From positions 1 to 10,549 of the forward strand of contig JAIRML010000196.1 in the NCBI GenBank assembly GCA_031258665.1: a stretch of DNA of 10,549 nt, written 5' to 3'. Positions 5,639-10,549 of this stretch are shown piece after piece. The position numbers were made by a program, and so were the translations under genes. The DNA is from Oscillospiraceae bacterium (GTDB lineage: Bacteria; Bacillota; Clostridia; Oscillospirales; UBA929). Below the pieces are notes generated by a model. The model saw only the letters and a list, made by a program, of their open reading frames with translations. It had not been told where the DNA came from and made no database searches. Within the stretch, counting starts at the first letter, position 1. Each line of letters starts with the position of its first letter.

Positions 5639-6799
5639 ATGAAGAAGAAATCATTGTCATGTGCGCTGTCGCTGGCGCTGCTTTTGGCACTGCTCACAGG
5701 GGCGGCGTCGGCCGCGTCGGCAACCCTGTCGGCGGCCGACGTGCAGGCGAACCCGGGAAATACGGCCACGGTGGATGTCAGCCTCGACGGCGTGACGTCG
5801 GGACTGCAAATCACACTCGAATATGACCCGGAGGTGCTCACACCGGAGAAAATCGAGGCGGGACCGCAATGCCCCGACGGGTGGATGGTTGAAACCTCCG
5901 TCGACCTCACCATGGGTCGCTTTGTGGCCGTCTCAAACGCGCTCACGAATGAGACCATAAGCGGCGTTGTCGCGCGGTACACCTATAAAGTGAACGCGGA
6001 CGCGGCGCTGGGCAGCTCGCCTCTGAAGGTGGTCACGGCCATTTTGTCGGATGACGGCGCCGACTTTGTCGCGACGGTGTCGAGCCACGGCTCGGTCACG
6101 GTGGTGTCCGGCAGTCCGGTCACCCCGGTCACCCCGGTCACCCCGGTCACCCCGAGCACCCCGAGCACCCCGAGCACCCCGAGCGGCGAATCTGTGGAGG
6201 ATCCCACGACGCCGCTCGCCTCGCTCTTCCCGTTCACAGACGTCGCGGAGGACGACTGGTTTTACGGCGACGTGTATTACATGTGGGAAAACGGCCTGAT
6301 GAACGGCACGTCGGACACATTGTTCAGCCCGGGCAGGACGCTGACGCGCGGCATGGTGGTCACCGTATTGTACCGCATGGAGTCGGAACCAGACGCGGAC
6401 GGCTTGGGCCAGCCCTTCCCCGACGTCGCGGAGGGGATATGGTACACGGACGCCATCAAATGGGCTGCCGACAAAAAGATCGTTCTGGGCTACGGAAACG
6501 GCAATTTTGGTCCGGACGACGACATCACGAGGGAACAGACGGCGGCCATCCTCTACCGCTATCAGCAGTTCACCGAAAAAGCGCCGCCCAATGCGGTCGA
6601 GGAGATTACGTTTGCCGACGCGGGCGCCATCAGCGACTACGCGAAGGAGCCTGTGGGGGCGCTGGTCACGCAGGGCATCATCAACGGCAAACCAAACAAC
6701 AGGTTCGACCCGCAGGGCGGCGCGACCCGCGCCGAGTTTGCCGCCATGCTGCACAGGTACGCGGCGGCTCTTGCAGTGGGGGGGGATGCGCTCAGCTGA
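5639..6799 (+). CDS. Cell-wall-anchored cohesin protein with three SLH domains
   Basis: This is a probable single-cohesin anchoring scaffoldin of 386 residues. A Sec signal peptide covers about 1-25 (ending AASA). The cohesin module spans about 28-158 (SAADVQANPGNTATVDVSL, ITLEYDPEVLTPEKIEAG, then GVVARYTYKV). A Thr/Pro/Val/Ser linker occupies 161-182. Three SLH domains follow: about 199-250 (FTDVAEDDWFYGDVYYMWENG), 260-315 (FPDVAEGIWYTDAIKWAADK) and 325-380 (FADAGAISDYAKEPVGALVTQ). SLH domains bind pyruvylated secondary wall polymers. The TRAE-type motif reads TRGM, TREQ and TRAE, so the first is weakened. AGGAGG (5625-5630) is eight bases before the ATG. The next gene encodes an enzyme with a dockerin, its likely partner. 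The module order is the reverse of the membrane-held cohesin protein's anchor strategy: wall versus membrane. Confidence 0.92.
   Translation: MKKKSLSCALSLALLLALLTGAASAASATLSAADVQANPGNTATVDVSLDGVTSGLQITLEYDPEVLTPEKIEAGPQCPDGWMVETSVDLTMGRFVAVSNALTNETISGVVARYTYKVNADAALGSSPLKVVTAILSDDGADFVATVSSHGSVTVVSGSPVTPVTPVTPVTPSTPSTPSTPSGESVEDPTTPLASLFPFTDVAEDDWFYGDVYYMWENGLMNGTSDTLFSPGRTLTRGMVVTVLYRMESEPDADGLGQPFPDVAEGIWYTDAIKWAADKKIVLGYGNGNFGPDDDITREQTAAILYRYQQFTEKAPPNAVEEITFADAGAISDYAKEPVGALVTQGIINGKPNNRFDPQGGATRAEFAAMLHRYAAALAVGGDALS
6119..6181 (+). repeat. Seven 9-base tandem repeats in the linker of the SLH cohesin protein
   Basis: Four copies of GTCACCCCG (Val-Thr-Pro) are followed by three of AGCACCCCG (Ser-Thr-Pro), all in frame. 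The units of each type are identical, which suggests recent expansion in two steps and a linker whose length can change in nine-base steps. Confidence 0.92.
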
Positions 6800-6858
6800 A
6801 ATGAAAAATATGATGGCGGAAGAAGGTGACGCCAAAAAGAGAGGAAGAGAGCAAAGAG

Positions 6859-6875
6859 CCAGTGCGAAACACTGG
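6859..6875 (+). other. Hairpin in the leader between the SLH cohesin and hydrolase genes
   Basis: CCAGTG-CGAAA-CACTGG forms a six-base stem with a CGAAA loop, 35 bases before the hydrolase start and 19 bases before its ribosome site. There is no T run after it (AAAAACC follows), so it is not a standard terminator. It may protect the 5' end of a processed message or separate expression of the two genes. The 111-base gap holds no other structure I can support. Confidence 0.4.
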
Positions 6876-6910
6876 AAAAACCGTGATGATTGTTAAGGAG
6901 GAAGAATTCC

Positions 6911-9796
6911 ATGAAGCGACTCATTGCGACCCTTTGCGCGGCTGTCCTTTTGGTGAGTGTGTGCGTCGTCCCGATGTACGCGGCTCCCGAAAATACGACA
7001 TACCCGAACTACGCCAAGGTGCAGCTGGTTACGAACAGCAACGGTCTTGTCCTCGGCCGCAGCGTCGATACCGGCGTCCAGTTCATTTATGACCAGCCTT
7101 CCGGTTACATTTTCAAGGATCTCAACACAAACGGCAAAATTGACGTCTATGAGGACTGGCGTGAGGACATCGACACCCGCACGGCGGACCTGCTGTCGCA
7201 GATGCCGCTCACCCAGAAATTCGCCCTGATGGGCCACAACGGCACCAACCTCACCACCGGCAACCGCATGTCCGTGAACAGATCCATCGGCAAGGGCGCC
7301 CAGGCCGACGGCAACGCGGGCAACCTCCTGCAGAGGAACGCCGAGGCCACCACGTTTGGCATCCCCTACTCCTACAGCTCCGACCCGGTGCACACCGGCG
7401 TCCAAGACACGGGCTCCAACGACGAGGGCGGCGGCGGGACCGGCCACGCGCCCGTCACGACCATTTCCCGCTGGCCCAACACCCTCGGCCTGGCCAACTC
7501 CTTCAGCGCGGATCTCCACTACACCTTCGGCCAGGTGATCTCACAGGAATACAGGAACAGCCAGATCTTCCAGCAGCTCGGCCCGCTGATTGACCAGTCC
7601 ACCCACCCGACCTGGAGCCGTATCGGCAGCGCCCTCACCGAGGACTACGATCTGCTCGTCGACCTGGTCCAGGCGGAGATCGCCGGCATGCAGACCACCG
7701 AGGGCGATCCCATCCCGGATTACGGCCTCCCGGAGGGCTGGGGCAAAGATTCCATCAGCGCCATGACCAAGCACCTTCTGGGCACCGGCTCGGGCGAGTT
7801 CGGCTATGAGGGCCATACGCAAATCGGCGGCTGGCTGGTCTACCCGGGCGGCGGCTATGAGAAGCTGATCAACACCGCGGCCGACGCCTCCGGCTTCGGC
7901 CTCTACGCGCCGCACTCCTCCAAAACCGCCAACGCGGGCATGACCGCGTACGGCATCGCGACCGGCAACGACGGTCTCGGCCAGGGCAACGGGTTCCTCG
8001 GCGACAAGCGCTTCTCCCTCGTCGGCGGCGGTTACAGCAATTTTGTGATGAACGAGTTCCTCAGAGAGGGCAGAAACTGGGACGGCATGATCACCTCCGA
8101 CTGGGGCATCTATAGCGGCAGCGGCGCTTCCAACCATGGGATGCAAAACAAATTCGGCGTGACGGACGCCGTGCGTTACTTCGTCTCCTACATGTCCGGC
8201 ATGTCCCAGACCGGCGGCGCCAGCAATGTCGCCACGTGTCAGCTGGCCTACGACATCGGCGTGAACGGCGACCCGACGCGCGGGATCCCCGCCTACGGCC
8301 AGGAATATATGGACGCGCTGGTCGACGCCAGGGCCGGCAACGTGATCAAGACCATCATGAAGTGCGGCCTGTTTGAAAACCCCTACTCCGACCCCGACAA
8401 GGCGGACGCGGAGAACGGCAGTTCCGAGCTGAACCAGATTGCCCTTGACGGGCACCATCAGTCCATCGTCATGCTCAAGAACCACGACAACCTCCTGCCC
8501 ATCTCGATGGATACGACACAAAAGGCGTATGCCGTGGGCAGCTATTACGCCGGCGGTTCAAGCGGCTATGGCGCGCAAGGTCATGACTACAGAAACCTCC
8601 CCGAGATGGTCGGCCGCTTCTACGACACAACGACCGATCCGGACGAAGCCGATTTCGGCGTCGTGATGCTCGCCGGCCCGAACAACGGCAACGGCACCGC
8701 GGGCCGGGCCCAGACCGCCCAGTTTGCCCCCTATACCAAAACAGTCGGGCGCGAAGTTTCCATTGGCGGTTACTGGTACCACGCCGACGGATCCATCGTC
8801 CAGGCGTATGAGATCCCCAACCCGGACATCGGCGACTACAAGGAAAACATGTCCAACATCGGCTTCCCAAACACCAGCCCAGACTATGCGTCGGTTCTGG
8901 ACTATCTTCTCAAGGCCAAAGAGGCGCTGGGCGACAAGCCGATCGTTCTCATCCTCAACTACAGAAACGCGATTGTGCCCGCGGAATTTGAGCCCCTTGT
9001 AGACGCGATTCTCGTGGGCGTGGAGACAGCCCAAGAGGCGTTCCTGGATGTCATCTCCGGCAAATATGAGCCCACCGGCATGCTGGCGGTCACTTTCCCG
9101 CGGAGCATGGAGCACATCGAGTTGTCCGCGGAGGACGTTCCGGACACCACGCCCTATGTCGACGCCGACAACAACGTCTATCAGTTTGGGTTCGGCCTGA
9201 ACTACAGCGGCAGAATCACGGACGAGCGCACCGAGAAGTACTTGGGCCTCAAGGCCATCCATGAGGTCGAGCTGCTGGGCGACGGCACGGTCAAAGTCCC
9301 GATTGAACTGCTCAGTTACAAGTACGGCCCGACCGGCGTGACCGCGACGGTCTACTATGACAAGGCCGACCTGACCCTTGTGGGCTTCGAACCCGCGGCC
9401 CGCTATCTGCTCGTGGGCAACGGCGATCGGTTCACGTTTGCCAACGCGACCGCGATCACGACAAACACGGTGATCGGCTACGCGATCTTCAAGGCCGCGG
9501 ACGGCGCCGACTTCGACGCCTCCAAGGTGAGCTTCGCCATGGACGGCGTGGCGTGGGATATCGACAACAATCCCACGATGGCCCGTTTCAACGACGCGGA
9601 GGTCAGCCATGTCGCAACCCTCGGCGACGTGAACCAGGACGGGGTTGTGGATGTCAGAGACGCCGTTTTGCTGCTCCGGTATCTGGCGGGCAATGAGACG
9701 CTTTCCGCGGCGCAGCTCACGGCGGCCGACGTCAACCTTGACAAAAATGTCGCGGTTTCCGACGTGGTGCTCATCATGCGGATGACCGTGGCCTGA
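6911..9796 (+). CDS. Secreted family-3 glycoside hydrolase with cohesin-like module and type I dockerin
   Basis: This 961-residue exo-acting glycosidase, probably beta-glucosidase- or xylosidase-like, would release sugars at the cell surface. Signal peptide: 1-24 (MYA before APEN). A calcium-loop motif DLNTNGKIDVYE (70-81) precedes the TIM-barrel domain. K287-H288 is the substrate-pocket pair, and ITSDWG with D397 is the expected nucleophile. The alpha/beta domain begins near 518 (SIVMLKNHDNLLPI) and closes at FGFGLNYSG (from 759). Residues about 783-900 look cohesin-like (VKVPIELL, TATVYYDKADLTLVGFEP, VIGYAIFKAADGADF). The dockerin fills 905-961: repeat one DVNQDGVVDVRD (906-917), repeat two DVNLDKNVAVSD (940-951), where G6 and the position-9 ligand are replaced. 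AAGGAGG (6895-6901) selects the ATG at 6911; an upstream TTG frame is rejected because this site would fall inside it. Codon use favours C-ending codons, which may mark high expression. Substrate cannot be read from sequence. Confidence 0.93.
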   Translation: MKRLIATLCAAVLLVSVCVVPMYAAPENTTYPNYAKVQLVTNSNGLVLGRSVDTGVQFIYDQPSGYIFKDLNTNGKIDVYEDWREDIDTRTADLLSQMPLTQKFALMGHNGTNLTTGNRMSVNRSIGKGAQADGNAGNLLQRNAEATTFGIPYSYSSDPVHTGVQDTGSNDEGGGGTGHAPVTTISRWPNTLGLANSFSADLHYTFGQVISQEYRNSQIFQQLGPLIDQSTHPTWSRIGSALTEDYDLLVDLVQAEIAGMQTTEGDPIPDYGLPEGWGKDSISAMTKHLLGTGSGEFGYEGHTQIGGWLVYPGGGYEKLINTAADASGFGLYAPHSSKTANAGMTAYGIATGNDGLGQGNGFLGDKRFSLVGGGYSNFVMNEFLREGRNWDGMITSDWGIYSGSGASNHGMQNKFGVTDAVRYFVSYMSGMSQTGGASNVATCQLAYDIGVNGDPTRGIPAYGQEYMDALVDARAGNVIKTIMKCGLFENPYSDPDKADAENGSSELNQIALDGHHQSIVMLKNHDNLLPISMDTTQKAYAVGSYYAGGSSGYGAQGHDYRNLPEMVGRFYDTTTDPDEADFGVVMLAGPNNGNGTAGRAQTAQFAPYTKTVGREVSIGGYWYHADGSIVQAYEIPNPDIGDYKENMSNIGFPNTSPDYASVLDYLLKAKEALGDKPIVLILNYRNAIVPAEFEPLVDAILVGVETAQEAFLDVISGKYEPTGMLAVTFPRSMEHIELSAEDVPDTTPYVDADNNVYQFGFGLNYSGRITDERTEKYLGLKAIHEVELLGDGTVKVPIELLSYKYGPTGVTATVYYDKADLTLVGFEPAARYLLVGNGDRFTFANATAITTNTVIGYAIFKAADGADFDASKVSFAMDGVAWDIDNNPTMARFNDAEVSHVATLGDVNQDGVVDVRDAVLLLRYLAGNETLSAAQLTAADVNLDKNVAVSDVVLIMRMTVA

Positions 9797-9828
9797 CCCT
9801 TGTTATCACTTATTGGATAGCATGACGC

Positions 9829-9865
9829 AGAGAGGGTTGCGGAATATATTTCCGCAACCCTCTCT
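9829..9865. terminator. Bidirectional terminator-like hairpin between convergent genes
   Basis: A perfect 16-base stem (9829-9844 with 9850-9865, starting AGAGAGGGTTGCGGAA) and a five-base loop lie 33 bases after the hydrolase stop and downstream of rubrerythrin on the other strand. Symmetry suits two convergent genes. There is no T run on either side, so termination would rely on the stem alone or the site may instead block 3' decay. The core GGGTTGC/GCAACCC equals the first hairpin of palindromic copy 4. Confidence 0.6.
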
Positions 9866-9869
9866 TGGC

Positions 9870-9920
9870 GGAGCGCGGCGGCGCTCCGGACCAGCTCTCG
9901 GATTTCCCCGCAAAACGGGG
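9870..9920. other. Two further stem-loops after rubrerythrin
   Basis: GGAGCGC-GGCG-GCGCTCC (9870-9887) and CCCCG-CAAAA-CGGGG (9906-9920) are perfect short stems in the 77 bases between the bidirectional hairpin and the rubrerythrin stop codon. The second is followed by TTT on the plus strand. They probably belong to the 3' end of the rubrerythrin message. Confidence 0.4.
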
Positions 9921-9942
9921 TTTGGCGAGGCGCGCGCGCCGG

Positions 9943-10488
9943 TCAGCGCCAATTGGCGCCGCGCTGTTCGAAATAGGCCTTGGGGTGGCTGCAGGTCGGG
10001 CACTTTTCGGGGGCGGTGAGACCCTCGTGGATGTGGCCGCAGTTGCGGCAGATCCAATAGATCTTCTCGCCTTTCCGGAAGACAAGGTCGTTTTCCACGT
10101 TGGCGAGGAGGGTCAGGTAGCGCTGTTCGTGTTCCGCCTCGATGGCGGCCACTTTGTCGAACAGAAAGGCGATGTCGGCAAAGCCCTCCCGACGGGCCTC
10201 CTCGGCGAAGGTCTTGTACATGTCGGTCCACTCGTAGTGTTCGCCGGCCGCGGCGTCCCTGAGGTTTTCCGCCGTGCCGGGGACACGACCGCCGTGCAGC
10301 AGCTTAAACCAGAGTTTCGCGTGTTCTTTCTCATTCTCCGCGGTTTCCAAAAAGAGCGCCGCGATCTGTTCAAAACCATCTTTTTTGGCCTGTGAGGCGT
10401 AATAGGTGTACTTGTTGCGGGCCTGGCTCTCGCCGGCAAACGCGGTCTCCAGGTTTTTTTCGGTGTTGGATCCTTTCAATTCGGGCAT
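9943..10488 (-). CDS. rbr: Rubrerythrin
   Basis: Rubrerythrin is a cytoplasmic non-haem iron peroxidase that reduces hydrogen peroxide in anaerobes. The 181-residue product has the ferritin-like four-helix diiron domain (GESQARNKYTYYASQAKKDG, ligand motif ENEKEH in the first half and EAEHEQRY in the second). It ends with a rubredoxin-like iron site CRNC...CPTC near the C-terminus that feeds electrons to the diiron centre. Length and domain order are normal. AAAGGA (plus-strand 10498-10503) lies nine bases from the ATG of MPELKG at 10488 and only three from an in-frame ATG at 10494, so 10488 is preferred. The gene faces the hydrolase gene and shares the hairpins between them. Its leader contains palindromic copy 4. 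A peroxide-responsive promoter may lie beyond the window edge. Confidence 0.96.
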   Translation of the reverse strand: MPELKGSNTEKNLETAFAGESQARNKYTYYASQAKKDGFEQIAALFLETAENEKEHAKLWFKLLHGGRVPGTAENLRDAAAGEHYEWTDMYKTFAEEARREGFADIAFLFDKVAAIEAEHEQRYLTLLANVENDLVFRKGEKIYWICRNCGHIHEGLTAPEKCPTCSHPKAYFEQRGANWR

Positions 10489-10508
10489 GTACATGCATCC
10501 TTTCCCTA

Positions 10509-10549
10509 ACGCGGGTTGCATCCGCAACCCAGATTTGGTTTTTTGCTGC
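10509..10549 (+). repeat. Palindromic element, copy 4, cut by the window end
   Basis: The stretch starts near ACGCGGGTTGC, forms the hairpin GGGTTGC-ATCC-GCAACCC (10513-10530), continues with AGATTTGG and a run of six T, and reaches GCTGC, where the second hairpin should begin, as the window ends. Order and spacing match copies 2 and 3. It lies about 20 bases upstream of the rubrerythrin start, so it is probably inside that gene's leader or promoter region. Confidence 0.7.

Noticed and set aside
6119..6181. CRISPR-like array of short repeats
   Set aside because: The units are 9 bases, contiguous, without spacers, and in frame with a Thr/Pro linker.
6800..6910. c-di-GMP (GEMM-I) riboswitch before the hydrolase gene
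   Set aside because: A GCAAA and a GAAA-type loop are present, but the conserved GACGCAAAGC strand and the second hairpin are missing.
7541..9610. Two long minus-strand open frames (7541-8521 and 8558-9610) opposite the hydrolase gene
   Set aside because: The plus-strand gene has clear motifs throughout. The antisense frames come from its C-ending codon preference and resemble no known protein.

Overview
The window looks like the chromosome of a Gram-positive anaerobe of the Clostridia, probably an Oscillospirales-type bacterium. The reasons are a Noc-type ParB protein, an S-layer-homology anchor, lipoproteins with clear lipoboxes, strong AGGAGG-type ribosome binding sites, an oxygen-defence rubrerythrin, and cohesin and dockerin modules. 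The housekeeping genes at the left are very GC-rich. The lipoprotein genes in the middle are clearly more AT-rich. No species can be named from the sequence alone.

Layout. (1) 2-1399: the C-terminal ~40 % of Mfd, the transcription-repair coupling factor, cut by the window edge. (2) 1558-2382: a Noc/ParB-family CTP-binding DNA-binding protein. (3) 2383-2890: a 508-base intergenic region holding a double inverted palindromic element, a good minus-strand sigma-A-like promoter and a possible small TA-flanked element with 13-base inverted ends. (4) 2891-5377: three closely spaced plus-strand genes, namely a lipid-anchored trigger-factor/FKBP-like prolyl isomerase, a small unknown lipoprotein, and a cohesin protein anchored by a C-terminal membrane helix. 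(5) 5639-6799: a cohesin protein with three SLH domains for cell-wall anchoring. (6) 6911-9796: a secreted family-3 glycoside hydrolase ending in a cohesin-like module and a type I dockerin. (7) 9943-10488, minus strand: rubrerythrin, convergent with the hydrolase gene.

Regions 4-6 read as a compact surface-display system. Two cohesin receptors, one held in the membrane and one on the cell wall, lie beside an enzyme that carries a dockerin. The lipid-anchored prolyl isomerase could help exported proteins fold outside the membrane. This is a minimal cellulosome-like arrangement without a classical multi-cohesin scaffoldin in view. The cohesin-dockerin pairing is inferred, not shown.

A second thread is a dispersed ~75-base palindromic repeat: hairpin, T-rich spacer, then a GCCGC-GAA-GCGGC-type hairpin. 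It occurs after noc as two inverted units, inside the coding sequence of the small lipoprotein where it encodes ~25 residues just before the signal-peptide core, between the two cohesin genes in reverse orientation, and just upstream of rubrerythrin where the window edge cuts it. The two complete copies align without gaps and are 75 bases, so insertion into a gene keeps the reading frame. This resembles, in behaviour only, the Rickettsia palindromic elements.
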